Shown here one piece after another: positions 8,559 through 19,632 of a DNA stretch of 64,000 nt. The notes beneath the pieces are model-generated. The model did no database searches, was not told the DNA's origin, and saw only the letters and a program-made list of their open reading frames with translations. The stretch spans positions 3,135,001 through 3,199,000 of the forward strand of contig NZ_CP048422.1 in NCBI RefSeq assembly GCF_010450875.1, read 5' to 3'. A program made the position numbers and the translations under genes. Source of the stretch: Sphingomonas insulae. GTDB taxonomy: Bacteria; Pseudomonadota; Alphaproteobacteria; Sphingomonadales; Sphingomonadaceae. How positions within the stretch are numbered: the first letter of the stretch is position 1; each line of letters begins with the position of its first letter.

Positions 8559-9856
8559 CTACCGAAACGTCTGCGCCAGCCCATGGTACAGCTTCTCGCG
8601 GCACGCCAGCTGGCTCGCCCAATCCGCCAGGAATGCCGTCGCGAACATCGGCAGCAGCAGGCCGCGGCTCGCCGTCGTCTCCGACAGGATGATGACCGCC
8701 GTCAGCGGCGCCCGCACCACGCCGGCGAAATAGGCGACCATGCCCAGGATCACCACCGCCCCGCCGGGTCGTTCGGGAACACCGCGTGCAACAGGTTGCC
8801 GACGCCGGCGCCCACCGCCAGGCTGGGCGCGAAGATGCCGCCCGGCAATCCCGCCACCGCGGTCGCCAGCGTCGCCAGCGCCTTCGCCGGCCCGAACCAC
8901 AAGGGTGCATCGACGCCGACGATCATCGCCCGCGCCGCGGAATAGCCGGTGCCCCAGGTCAATCCGGCGGTGAACACGCCCAGCACGGCGACCGCCACGC
9001 CGCACAGCCCTGCGAACGCGACCGGATGCGCCTTGCTCCACCGCGTCACCGCATGCCGCCCGCTCGCCAGCCCAAGGACGATGCGCGAAAACAGCCCGCC
9101 GAACGCACCGCCCGCCAGCCCCGCGACCGGCACCACCAGCAAGGCGCTCGCCAGCGGCATATGCGCGCCGATGGCACCGAAATAGATGTAGTCCCCCGAC
9201 AATGTCTGCGCGACCATGCCGGCGATGACGATCGACGACAGCACCAGCAGCGTCACCTTCTGTTCGTAGGCGGCGGCCAGTTCCTCGATCGCGAACAGCA
9301 CCCCCGCCAGCGGCGTGTTGAACGCCGCCGCGACACCTGCCGCCCCGCCGGCGATCACCACCGCGCCCTGCAACGGCACGCGCAACAGGCGGTGGCTGAC
9401 GCCCATCACCGCCGCGGCGATCTGCACCGTCGGCCCTTCGCGCCCGACGCTGGCACCGCACAGCACCGCACCCATGGTCAGCACGACCTTGCCGACCACC
9501 GTCTTCACCGCGATCAGGCCGCCGATCGCCGCCTGCGGGTCGGCGCGCGCCGCCATCACCTGCGGGATGCCCGATCCGCGGGCCAGCGGCACGACCCGCC
9601 GCGTCACCCAGACCAGCGCCATGAACCCCAGGGGCGTGGTGACCAGCGGCAGCCAATGCCAGCGCCGCGCATAGCCACTGAACAGCAGCCCCATCTCGTC
9701 CGACGCCTCGGCGAACAGCACCGCGACGATCCCGATCGCGATCGCGCCGGTGATGACCGCGATCCGCCGCCGGAACCGCACGCTGGTCGGTCCGCGCGAT
9801 CGCAGCAAGGCGCGGAATCGATGGGGCGTCCACCGGCGGATGCGTTGGTCTGGCAT
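8559..9856 (-). pseudogene. ClC-family chloride/proton antiporter, interrupted by a single-base frameshift
   Basis: Read as one unit this is a complete ClC transporter of about 432 residues without CBS domains. Frame 1 (9856 down to about 8763) carries ARGSGIPQ, the gating-glutamate motif GREGPTVQ, AFNTPLAGVLFAIEE with the paired glutamates used by H+/Cl- exchangers, and GGIFAPSLAVGA. It then hits a stop after NDPAGRW at 8750. The family continuation AVVILGMVAYFAGVVRAPLTA runs on in another frame to the stop at 8559. The break lies at a run of four C (plus strand 8759-8762); five would restore the frame. Either a real inactivating mutation or a base-call error. Start ATG 9856. Confidence 0.85.
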
Positions 9857-9874
9857 GGCGATGCCCTAGCGGAA

Positions 9875-9921
9875 GGGGGTGCGGAGCGGAACCCGAACCC
9901 GAACCCGCGCCCCGCACCCCC
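9875..9921. terminator. Hairpin with GAACCC tandem triplet in the loop
   Basis: Ten-base arms gggggtgcgg (9875-9884) and ccgcaccccc (9912-9921) enclose three exact copies of gaaccc (9889-9906). It sits just past the fpr stop, between fpr and the ClC gene on the same strand, so it could be a terminator for fpr although no T tract follows. Confidence 0.4.
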
Positions 9922-9932
9922 TGTTCGTGGCG

Positions 9933-10769
9933 TCAGTCGACGAAGGCGCGCTCGATCACATAGGTCCCGGCCTTGGCGTTCGACCCTTCCTCGAATCCGA
10001 TCGAATCCAGCATCGCCGCCGTCTCGCGGATCATCGCCATGCTCCCGCACAGCATGATCCGGTCCGTTTCGGGATCGAGCTTCTTGGCCCCCTGCACCGG
10101 ATCGCCGAACAGCGCGGCGCTTTCGATCAGGTCGCCGATCCGCCCCGTCGTGCGGAACGGCTCGCGCGTCACCGTCGGAATATAGTGGAACTGCTGCTGC
10201 GCCTCGTCCGATACCAGCGGATCCTCCGCCAGCCGCGCCTGCAATTCGTCATGATAGGCAAGGTCGCTGACCTGCCGCACCGAATGGACCAGGATCACCT
10301 GATCGAACATGCTGTAGACGTCGGGATCGCGCGCCAGGCTGAGGAACGGCGCCAGCCCGGTGCCCGTCGAAAAGAAGAACAGCCGCTTGCCGCCGACCAG
10401 GGCGTCGGTGACCAGCGTGCCGGTCGGCTTCCTGCCCATATAGACCTCGTCGCCCGGCTCGATCAGCTGCAGCTTCGACGTCAGCGGGCCGTCCTCGACC
10501 TTGATCGACAGGAACTCCAGTTCCTCGGCGTAATGCGGCGACGCGATCGAATAGGCGCGCATGATCGGCTTCGCGCCGTCACCATCGCCCGGCAGCCCGA
10601 TCATCACGAATTCGCCCGACCGGAAGCGGAAGCTCGCCGGCCGCTCGACCGCGAAACTGAACAGCCGGTCGTTCCAGTGGCGCACCCACAACACCTTGAC
10701 GTTGGCGAACGCCTTGGTCTCGGGCAGGGTGACGGGGCTACGCCCCATGTTTTGAACGGCGTCGGTCAT
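9933..10769 (-). CDS. fpr: Ferredoxin--NADP(+) reductase
   Basis: A 278-residue FAD flavoprotein moving electrons between NADPH and ferredoxin or flavodoxin. The FAD-binding RAYSIASP motif lies near residue 80. The NADP-binding block [14 protein letters not shown] is mid-protein, followed by [15 protein letters not shown] and [11 protein letters not shown], and the protein ends in a bacterial-type short tail (YVIERAFVD). ATG 10769 (MTDAVQNM) is the longest sensible start; a second ATG seven codons on is possible. It is divergent from uvrB with 126 bp between the starts. In alphaproteobacteria this enzyme often serves redox balance and Fe-S supply. Confidence 0.93.
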   Translation of the reverse strand: MTDAVQNMGRSPVTLPETKAFANVKVLWVRHWNDRLFSFAVERPASFRFRSGEFVMIGLPGDGDGAKPIMRAYSIASPHYAEELEFLSIKVEDGPLTSKLQLIEPGDEVYMGRKPTGTLVTDALVGGKRLFFFSTGTGLAPFLSLARDPDVYSMFDQVILVHSVRQVSDLAYHDELQARLAEDPLVSDEAQQQFHYIPTVTREPFRTTGRIGDLIESAALFGDPVQGAKKLDPETDRIMLCGSMAMIRETAAMLDSIGFEEGSNAKAGTYVIERAFVD

Positions 10770-10895
10770 CGATCGGGGGCTTCGGGTTGTTTGCGAAGGG
10801 ATCGCATTATGAACCCGGCGCGGCTCGGTCAACCAAAGCAAAGCTTTGGCGGCGCATTGCCGTCGCTTGCCGACGGCCCCATATTCGTTCCCGAT

Positions 10896-13091
<2,196 letters not shown>

Positions 13092-13191
13092 GGGTATAGG
13101 GCGCCTATTCCTTCACCCTTTTGGCCCCGCCGTGCGATGAGCACGCCCGATGCGTCAGGGCGACGCACCCGGCGGGGTCGTTCCAGCCCGC

Positions 13192-13569
13192 TCAGCCGGT
13201 GGTCAGGTTCGTCGCGCTCACGCCGTAATAGCTCGCGACCCGATCCGCATAGGCCTGGTCGAAAACCGGCGCGTTGTTGGCCCAGCTCGGCCCGCCTTCC
13301 AGCATGCGGCGATCGATAGTGACGACGTACAGGTCGCGCACCGGATCGAACTGCAGCAGCTCGAACGGCAGTGGGTAGAAGCTCTTGCCCATGCCCAGAA
13401 ACCCGCCGAGGCTCAGCACCGCGTGGGTCGACCGCCCCGACCCCTTGTGCACCATCAGCGCATAGACCGAGCCGACCTGGTCGCCGTCACGGCTCTCCAC
13501 CTTCAGCGAATGGGCGACGTTTGCCTGGACGAGCAACTGGGTGGCAGTGGTCTGCGGTTCGGTCGACAT
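13192..13569 (-). CDS. PRC-barrel domain protein, predicted stress-regulated
   Basis: A 125-residue PRC-barrel-type protein: NVAHSLKVESRDGDQVGSVYALMVHKGSGRSTHAVLS is the barrel start, FYPLPFELLQFDPVRDLYVVTID its second half, and a short helical tail with PSWANNAPVFDQAYADRVASYYG is common in bacterial PRC proteins. No enzymatic residues are visible. ATG 13569 has aggag eight bases upstream. An EcfG-type promoter box lies at 13597-13622, which would place the gene in the general stress regulon; PRC-barrel proteins are frequent members of it. Confidence 0.8.
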   Translation of the reverse strand: MSTEPQTTATQLLVQANVAHSLKVESRDGDQVGSVYALMVHKGSGRSTHAVLSLGGFLGMGKSFYPLPFELLQFDPVRDLYVVTIDRRMLEGGPSWANNAPVFDQAYADRVASYYGVSATNLTTG

Positions 13570-13596
13570 CGGATACTCCTGATTGATACGCGGGTG

Positions 13597-13622
13597 AACC
13601 GACCGATGGCCACGCCGGTTCC
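13597..13622 (-). promoter_or_regulatory. Candidate EcfG promoter of the PRC-barrel gene
   Basis: On the minus strand the sequence reads GGAAC-N17-GGTT, close to the alphaproteobacterial general-stress consensus GGAAC-N16/17-CGTT with one change (G for C before GTT). The start codon lies 28 bp beyond the -10 element, leaving room for the visible Shine-Dalgarno. Confidence 0.5.
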
Positions 13623-13671
13623 CTGCCGCGACGGGTTGAGACGCCGGTCCCCTTCCCGCATAAGCCGCGGC

Positions 13672-14208
13672 ATGCGTGCTACCCACCGCCTCATCATGAC
13701 CATCGCCACGTCGGGCGCGCTGCTGACCGCCTGCGTTCCCCAGCCCGTCGCGCCGCCGCCGGCTCCGTCGCCAGCGCCGGTCGCCCGGCCTGCACCACCG
13801 CCCGTCATCGCTGCATCCAGCGACTGGCGCGACTGGCCGCTGACGCCCGGTACGTGGAGTTACCGGCAGGACGGCCGTGGCAGTATCGCCTTGTTCGGGC
13901 CGGCCGGCAGCGATGCCCGCCTGACGTTGCGGTGCGACGCCGATCGTCGCCAGATGTTCCTGTCCGTCGCCGGCAGCATCGCCGCCCCCCTGACCGTCCG
14001 CACCACCAGCCTGACGCGGGCGGTGCCGGTGCAACCGACCGGGGGCGCCCCGGCCTATGTCGCCGCCGTTTTGGCGCCCAACGACGGCCTGCTCGATGCG
14101 ATGGGCTTCAGCCGCGGACGGTTCGTGATTCAACAGGCCGGCGGCGGGACGCTAGTGATCCCGACATGGGCGGAAATCGAACGCGTTACCGAGGATTGCC
14201 GCGGCTGA
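13672..14208 (+). CDS. Putative lipoprotein, unknown function
   Basis: A 178-residue secreted lipoprotein. A signal peptide ends in the lipobox LLTAC, giving Cys21 as the lipidated residue. A Pro/Ala-rich linker (about 22-50) follows, then a compact domain that starts DWRDWPLTPGTWSYRQDGRGS and contains two cysteines (RLTLRCDADRR and TEDCRG) that could form a disulphide. I do not recognise a named family, though this arrangement is common among sphingomonad envelope lipoproteins. It is divergent from the PRC-barrel gene across about 100 bp. Confidence 0.7.
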   Translation: MRATHRLIMTIATSGALLTACVPQPVAPPPAPSPAPVARPAPPPVIAASSDWRDWPLTPGTWSYRQDGRGSIALFGPAGSDARLTLRCDADRRQMFLSVAGSIAAPLTVRTTSLTRAVPVQPTGGAPAYVAAVLAPNDGLLDAMGFSRGRFVIQQAGGGTLVIPTWAEIERVTEDCRG

Positions 14209-14262
14209 TTCGCGGCAACGGCGGGCGACGATCCTCGCGCCGGAACGCGTGTAATTCAAGTC

Positions 14263-14291
14263 TTGCATGTCCCCCCGCCGATGCGCACATT
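14263..14291 (+). promoter_or_regulatory. Possible sigma-70-type promoter for the 14.3-kb RNA-like locus
   Basis: TTGCAT and CACATT are separated by 17 bp, about 58 bp before the small ORF. Only the -35 element is convincing. Confidence 0.3.
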
Positions 14292-14297
14292 GCGGGT

Positions 14298-14565
14298 GTG
14301 GCCGGGCTACCGGTCACTTGGCTAACACAAGCGAAAGGAGGTGATCCGATGTCTCATGGTTCAGCAAGGGGGTCGGTTCAGTTCGTTCGGGGGACTCGCT
14401 TCTAGGACCCGTTTAAATCGTGCCGGGGGGTATCCTCCCCCAGTCAACGGCATGACGAGGGTTGCAGAGGCTTCATGGTCTCCCGGGCTGGAGCTCTCCG
14501 GCCGCTGACCATGTTTAGGGGGTGTCGGGCTGCCGGGAGGCGTCCGGCGCCCTCTTCTCATTTCC
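14298..14565 (+). ncRNA. Structured RNA locus carrying an 18-codon ORF, unrecognised
   Basis: Most of this 417-bp gap between protein genes looks like one structured transcript. It holds a 5' stem (GTGT/ACAC flanked by GCC/GGC), the tiny ORF at 14349, and then three hairpins. The first has arms cgtgccg and cggcatg (14419-14425, 14448-14454) enclosing a ggggg/ccccc stem. The second has arms catggtc/gaccatg (14474-14480, 14507-14513). The third has arms gggctgccgg and ccggcgccc (14527-14552), followed by a pyrimidine tail tcttctcattt that resembles a terminator. I know no named RNA family that matches; transcript ends are inferred from these elements. Confidence 0.45.
14349..14405 (+). CDS. 18-residue peptide with an extreme Shine-Dalgarno sequence
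   Basis: ATG to TAG encodes MSHGSARGSVQFVRGTRF, basic and glycine-rich. The leader aaaggaggtgatcc (14334-14347) is complementary to the last 14 bases of bacterial 16S rRNA, far beyond a usual ribosome-binding site, and the GGAGG-to-ATG spacing is near optimal. This may be a leader peptide, a ribosome-sequestering RNA, or a real microprotein. The unusual RBS is the reason for calling it. Confidence 0.5.
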   Translation: MSHGSARGSVQFVRGTRF

Positions 14566-14625
14566 GGGACGCGCCGGCACGGTCCTTTGCCCTACCCGCG
14601 CGCATCCGGCGCCTACAGGCCAGCG

Positions 14626-15087
14626 CTACAGGAACGATTGCGCCCGTTTCAGCACCACGTTGCAGACCTGCGACTTCACCTGCCCGCGCAGGCTGTCGAG
14701 CGACAGGGACTGGCCGCCGCCACCCAATACCCGCCCGGACTGGCCGGCGGCATAACCGGGCGACGTCGCAACCCCTGGCTTGCCGGTCAGCCGGCCAAGG
14801 ATACCCGCCGCTCCGCTGTTGGTGCCATTGGTCGCGGTCGCGCCACCGGCGCTGTCCACCACGCCGAGCAGCTTGTTCTTGACGCAATAGCCCAGCAAAC
14901 CCGCGGCATTGCCCGCCCCGATCGATCCGACCTGCGGCAGGCCGCCGCCCAACAAACCGCCGGCCCGGCCCAGCAGGCCGCCGGCTTGCGACGTGGCGGG
15001 TGCCGGCGCGGGCAGGGGCGCCGTGGTGGCCGTTTGCGCCAGCGCCGCGGTCGGCAGCAGCAGCGCGGCGGCAAGGATGACTTTCAT
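14626..15087 (-). CDS. DUF2501 secreted protein
   Basis: A 153-residue exported protein of the DUF2501 family (YjjA-like). A signal peptide (MKVILAAALLLPTAALAQ) is followed by Ala/Pro-rich sequence and repeated GGLLG motifs. The conserved GNAAGLLGYCVKNKLLG and a late VKSQVCNVVLKRAQSFL carry two cysteines that may pair. I chose ATG 15087 because it begins the signal peptide; the Shine-Dalgarno is weak. Function of the family is not established. Confidence 0.8.
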   Translation of the reverse strand: MKVILAAALLLPTAALAQTATTAPLPAPAPATSQAGGLLGRAGGLLGGGLPQVGSIGAGNAAGLLGYCVKNKLLGVVDSAGGATATNGTNSGAAGILGRLTGKPGVATSPGYAAGQSGRVLGGGGQSLSLDSLRGQVKSQVCNVVLKRAQSFL

Positions 15088-15196
15088 GATGGCTCGTCCC
15101 GGTAGTGGATGGATCATCTGCACCAACCGCCCGCCGCCGTGGCCGTTCCGCCGCGCGACGCCCTGCCGGTCTGGCGCCGGTCGGGCGCCGCCCCGA

Positions 15197-16717
15197 TCAC
15201 GCCGGCGTCAGCAGCCCTTCCCGCGCGATCTTCTCGCGCCAGACCAGCGGTGCCAGCTGGTGCACGTTCTGCCCTTCGCTATCGACGGCGACCGTCACGG
15301 GAAAATCGCTGACCTCGAATTCGTAGATCGCCTCCATGCCCAGATCCTCGAAGCCGACCACCTTGCTGCCCTTGATCGCACGCGCGACCAGATAGGCCGC
15401 CCCGCCGACCGCCATCAGATAGGCGCTCTTCGCCTCCCGAATCGCCTCGGTCGCCGCCGGGCCGCGCTCGGCCTTGCCGACCATCGCGAGCAGCCCCTGG
15501 TCGAGCATCATGCGGGTGAACTTGTCCATCCGCGTCGCCGTCGTCGGCCCCGCCGGCCCAACCACCTCTTCGCCGACCGGATCGACCGGCCCGACGTAAT
15601 AGATCACGCGACCCGCGAAATCGACCGGCAGGGCCTCGCCCTTCGCCAGCATGTCGGCGATCCGCTTGTGCGCCGCATCGCGCCCGGTCAGCATCTTGCC
15701 GTTGAGCAGCAACCGGTCGCCATGCTTCCACGTCGCCACCACCTCGGGCGTCAGCGTATCGAGATCGACGCGGATCGCCGCCGTGTCGGGCGTCCAGTTC
15801 ACCTGCGGCCAATCGCTGAGCTTCGGCGCCTCCAGATACACCGGCCCACTGCCGTCGAGTGTGAAATGGGCGTGGCGCGTCGCGGCGCAATTGGGGATCA
15901 TCGCCACCGGCTTCGATGCCGCATGCGTCGGCCAGTCGAGGATCTTGACGTCGAGGATCGTCGACAGCCCGCCCAGCCCCTGCGCACCGATGCCGAGCGC
16001 ATTGACCTTGTCCATCAGCTCGATGCGCAGCGCCTCGATGTCGTTCCGGGGGCCGCGCGCCTTCAGCTGACCCATGTCGATCGCGCCCATCAGCGATTGC
16101 TTGGCGAGCAGCATCGCCTTTTCCGCGGTGCCGCCGATGCCGATGCCCAGCATGCCGGGCGGGCACCACCCCGCGCCCATCTGCGGCAGCATCTCCAGCA
16201 CCCAGTCGACGATCGAATCGCTGGGGTTCATCATCTTGAACTTCGACTTGTTCTCCGACCCGCCCCCCTTGGCCGCGACGTCGACCGACACCTTCGCCCC
16301 CGGCACCATCTCGACGTGCAGGACGCTCGGCGTGTTGTCTTTGGTGTTGCGCCGGGTGAAGGCGGGATCGGCCAGGATCGACGCGCGCAGCTTGTTTTCG
16401 GGGTGCAGATAGGCGCGGCGCACCCCCTCGTCGATCACCGCCTGCAACGATTGGTCGCCGTCCAGGCGGCAATCCTGCCCCCATTTGACGAAGACGGTGA
16501 CGATGCCGGTATCCTGGCAGATCGGCCGATGCCCCTCGGCGCACATCCGGCTGTTGGTCAGGATCTGCGCGATCGCATCCTTGGCCGCCGGACTCTGCTC
16601 CGCCTCATACGCCTCGCCCAGCGCGCGGATGTAATCCATCGGGTGATAGTAACTGATGAACTGCAACGCGTCGGCGACGCTCTCGATCAGGTCGGCGGCG
16701 CGGATAGTCGTGGTCAC
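15197..16717 (-). CDS. fumA: Class I fumarate hydratase ([4Fe-4S])
   Basis: A 506-residue iron-sulphur fumarase that interconverts fumarate and malate in the TCA cycle. Candidate cluster cysteines lie in HRPICQDTGIV (Cys67), WCPPGMLGIGIGG and NCAATRHAHF, and the C-terminal beta domain contains GPVDPVGEEVVGPAGPTTATRMD, as in class I enzymes. The GTG start at 16717 (VTTTIRAADLIES) has aaaggagc upstream and matches the family start; an upstream in-frame start adds an Arg/Gly-rich leader of no similarity. Class I fumarases are oxygen-sensitive, and organisms often also carry a class II enzyme. Confidence 0.93.
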   Translation of the reverse strand: MTTTIRAADLIESVADALQFISYYHPMDYIRALGEAYEAEQSPAAKDAIAQILTNSRMCAEGHRPICQDTGIVTVFVKWGQDCRLDGDQSLQAVIDEGVRRAYLHPENKLRASILADPAFTRRNTKDNTPSVLHVEMVPGAKVSVDVAAKGGGSENKSKFKMMNPSDSIVDWVLEMLPQMGAGWCPPGMLGIGIGGTAEKAMLLAKQSLMGAIDMGQLKARGPRNDIEALRIELMDKVNALGIGAQGLGGLSTILDVKILDWPTHAASKPVAMIPNCAATRHAHFTLDGSGPVYLEAPKLSDWPQVNWTPDTAAIRVDLDTLTPEVVATWKHGDRLLLNGKMLTGRDAAHKRIADMLAKGEALPVDFAGRVIYYVGPVDPVGEEVVGPAGPTTATRMDKFTRMMLDQGLLAMVGKAERGPAATEAIREAKSAYLMAVGGAAYLVARAIKGSKVVGFEDLGMEAIYEFEVSDFPVTVAVDSEGQNVHQLAPLVWREKIAREGLLTPA

Positions 16718-16842
16718 GGGCGATGCTCCTTTGCGTCCGCCTTTAGGACGAGCCCGTGCGCCCGCCAAGCATGCGCCGCGCACCGACGAAATTCCCAGTC
16801 ATCGCAGCACTTTCTCAACTATCGTCGCGTAATCATCGGTGC

Positions 16843-19518
16843 ATGCCGTATCTGGTTTCACGTTCGCAGTCGGATACGGGGCGCTTCACGGCGTCCATAT
16901 GGCAATTGCTGGGCCTGCATGGCGATGCGTCCGACGATCAGGTCCGGCTGCACGCCACGCGCCTTACCGCCGTCCTCGCGATCTGGCCGTTCGCATTGAT
17001 CGCGCAGGGCATCACCTGCGCGGTGCTGATCGGCGCGACGCTTGCCGGCCCCACCCGTACCCTGATCGAAGTCGGTACGACCGCCCTGCTGCTGCTCATG
17101 TCCTCGCTGAGCGTCTACGCCATGCTGGCGGCGCGACGCTCGCGCGAATGGGCATCGCACCTGCGCACGCGCGGCCTCATGATCGCGGCGGCCGGGATCG
17201 CCGCCGCGTTGGCGTCGCTGCTCTGGGCCGCATCGGGACTGCCGCATGGCGCGATCCAGCTCGGCTGCTCCGTCGCCGTCGCCGGCGCGATCGGCATGAC
17301 CGTCATCACCCTCCATCCGGTCCGCGCGGCGATCCTGGGCTTCGGCGGCGGTCTGGTATTGATGATCCCGATCCTGTCGGCCAGCGTCCTGCCCTCGATC
17401 GTCGCCGGTGCCTTCCTCACCTGCGTCGTCGTCGCGACGCTGCGTCTCGCACGGATCGACGCCGCCCGCGCCCACGATCGCGCCGCGGAATCGCGCGATG
17501 GTCGCCTCGCGGCAAAGATGATCGCCGAATTCGAAGGCCATGGCACCGGCTGGTTCTGGGAAGCGGACCGGCATGGCCGCCTCACCTATCTGTCGGCCAA
17601 GGTCGCCACCGAACTCGCCGCCGCCCATCGCAATCCCGTCGGCCGGTTGCTGACCGACGTGTTCCGGATGGACAGCGCCGCCCCCGGCACCGAACGCACG
17701 CTGGCCTTCCACCTTTCCTCGCGCACCTCGTTCTCGGACTATACCGTCTGCGCAGCCGGCGCCGTCGACGGGGCGGAGGAGATGGACGGAGCGGACGAGA
17801 CGGAACGGTGGTGGTCGATCTCCGGCCGCCCGGTGGTGGACGAACTCGACCGTTTCCAGGGCTTCATCGGCTCGGGCAGCGACCTCACCGAAAAGCGCCG
17901 CTCGGATGCGGAGATCACCCGCCTCGCCCTGTTCGACGGGCTCACCGGCCTCGCCAACCGCCAGCGGATGCGCGCCAGCCTTGACAAGACGTTGCAGCAG
18001 CAGGTCGGGCCCTATCGCCCCGCCTCGCTGTTCCTGATGGACCTCGACCGGTTCAAGGCCGTCAACGACACGCTGGGACATCAGGCAGGTGACGCGCTGC
18101 TCAAGCAGGTCGCGCAACGATTGCAGCGCGGCGTCGGCGATGCCGGCCTGGTCGGGCGGCTCGGTGGCGACGAATTCCAGGTGCTGCTCCCCGGCATCGA
18201 CAATCGCGACACGCTGGCGACGCTGGCGCGGGCGCTGATCGCCGCGTTGTCGCAATCCTATTTCATTGCCGGCGCATCGGTGACGATCGGCTGTTCGATC
18301 GGGGTCGCCATCGCACCCCAGCATGGCGAGGATGCCGAGGAGCTGATCCGCAACGCCGACCTCGCACTCTACGCCGCGAAGGCCGACGGGCGCGGCGTCC
18401 ACCGCTTCTATTCCGAGGACATGCTGGCCGGCGCGAGGAGCCGCAAGGCGCTCGAGGACGACATGCGCACCGCGCTTGGCGAAGGCGGCTTCGAACTCGG
18501 CTACCAGCCGGTGGTGTCGACCGCGACGACGCAGATCGCGGGCTACGAGGCGCTGCTGCGCTGGAACCACCCGGTTCGCGGCCCGATCTCGCCCGCCGAT
18601 TTCATTCCGGTCGCCGAGGAATGCGGGTTGATCGAGGCGTTGGGCGAATGGGTGTTGCGCACCGCCTGTGTCCAGGCCGCGCGCTGGCCGCGCGCCGTGC
18701 GCGTCGCGGTCAACGTCTCGCCGATCCAGTTCGCCAATCCGGCCTTCCCCGCCCTCGTCACCTCGGCGCTCGCGCATAGCGGCCTGGCTGCCGACCGGCT
18801 CGAACTGGAGATTACCGAGGGCGTCTTCCTCGACGAATCCGGCGCGACCGATGCGATGTTCAAGGCGCTGAAGGGCATCGGCGTCCGCCTGGCGCTCGAC
18901 GATTTCGGCACCGGCTATTCCAGTCTCGGCTATCTGCGCAACGCGCCGTTCGACAAGATCAAGATCGACCAGAGCTTCGTGCGCGGCGCCGCGCAGCCCG
19001 GCAACCGCAACGCCGCGATCATTCGCGCGATCGTGACGCTCGCCGATACGCTCGGCATGGAAACCACCGCGGAGGGTGTCGAGGTACAGGACGAGATCGA
19101 ACTGATCCGCAGGCTGGGGTGCAGCCACATCCAGGGCTATGTCTACGGCCGCAGCGTGCCGGCCGATCAGGTCGTCGAACAGCTCGGCGGCGTCGTACAG
19201 GTCGCCGCCGTCGGTCACAAGGTCAGCCGCGCACCCCGCACCAAGATGCTGCGATCCGCCCGCATCGCGATCGGCCGCAACGAGGGCGACGTGCGCATCC
19301 GCAATATCTCGGCGAGCGGCGCGATGATCGATGGCGTCGATATCGACGGCCAGGCGGTCGGCCTCGATGTCCTGATCGAGCTGATCGAGGACCAGATGTT
19401 CGCCGCGCGCGTCGCCTGGGCAAAGGACGGCAAGGCGGGACTCGCCTTCGCCGAATCGTTCAACCTCGACCGGCTCAACCAGTTGCAGCCCTCACGGGTC
19501 CAGCGCCGCGTGGTGTGA
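16843..19518 (+). CDS. Membrane GGDEF-EAL cyclic-di-GMP protein with C-terminal PilZ domain
   Basis: An 891-residue protein with several N-terminal membrane helices (about 40-190), a PAS-like stretch (about 225-345, TGWFWEADRHGRLTYLS), GGDEF (motif GGDEF at about 441-445), EAL (motif EAL at about 569, with DDFGTGYSSLGYL) and a PilZ-type domain after about 795 (RSARIAIGR, RNISASGAMIDG). Both catalytic motifs are intact, so it could make and degrade cyclic di-GMP. The PilZ domain adds a c-di-GMP receptor for feedback. It is divergent from fumarase. Start ATG 16843 was chosen because the first helix follows closely. Confidence 0.9.
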   Translation: MPYLVSRSQSDTGRFTASIWQLLGLHGDASDDQVRLHATRLTAVLAIWPFALIAQGITCAVLIGATLAGPTRTLIEVGTTALLLLMSSLSVYAMLAARRSREWASHLRTRGLMIAAAGIAAALASLLWAASGLPHGAIQLGCSVAVAGAIGMTVITLHPVRAAILGFGGGLVLMIPILSASVLPSIVAGAFLTCVVVATLRLARIDAARAHDRAAESRDGRLAAKMIAEFEGHGTGWFWEADRHGRLTYLSAKVATELAAAHRNPVGRLLTDVFRMDSAAPGTERTLAFHLSSRTSFSDYTVCAAGAVDGAEEMDGADETERWWSISGRPVVDELDRFQGFIGSGSDLTEKRRSDAEITRLALFDGLTGLANRQRMRASLDKTLQQQVGPYRPASLFLMDLDRFKAVNDTLGHQAGDALLKQVAQRLQRGVGDAGLVGRLGGDEFQVLLPGIDNRDTLATLARALIAALSQSYFIAGASVTIGCSIGVAIAPQHGEDAEELIRNADLALYAAKADGRGVHRFYSEDMLAGARSRKALEDDMRTALGEGGFELGYQPVVSTATTQIAGYEALLRWNHPVRGPISPADFIPVAEECGLIEALGEWVLRTACVQAARWPRAVRVAVNVSPIQFANPAFPALVTSALAHSGLAADRLELEITEGVFLDESGATDAMFKALKGIGVRLALDDFGTGYSSLGYLRNAPFDKIKIDQSFVRGAAQPGNRNAAIIRAIVTLADTLGMETTAEGVEVQDEIELIRRLGCSHIQGYVYGRSVPADQVVEQLGGVVQVAAVGHKVSRAPRTKMLRSARIAIGRNEGDVRIRNISASGAMIDGVDIDGQAVGLDVLIELIEDQMFAARVAWAKDGKAGLAFAESFNLDRLNQLQPSRVQRRVV

Positions 19519-19632
19519 TCGACCCGCCGCCACGGCGCGCGCACCGTGCGCGCGGTCGCGTCCGGGTTGCCAACGCCGTCCATTGACGCCACCAGCATGC
19601 GCGCGTTCCGGCATCTTCAGGACTGACACCTC

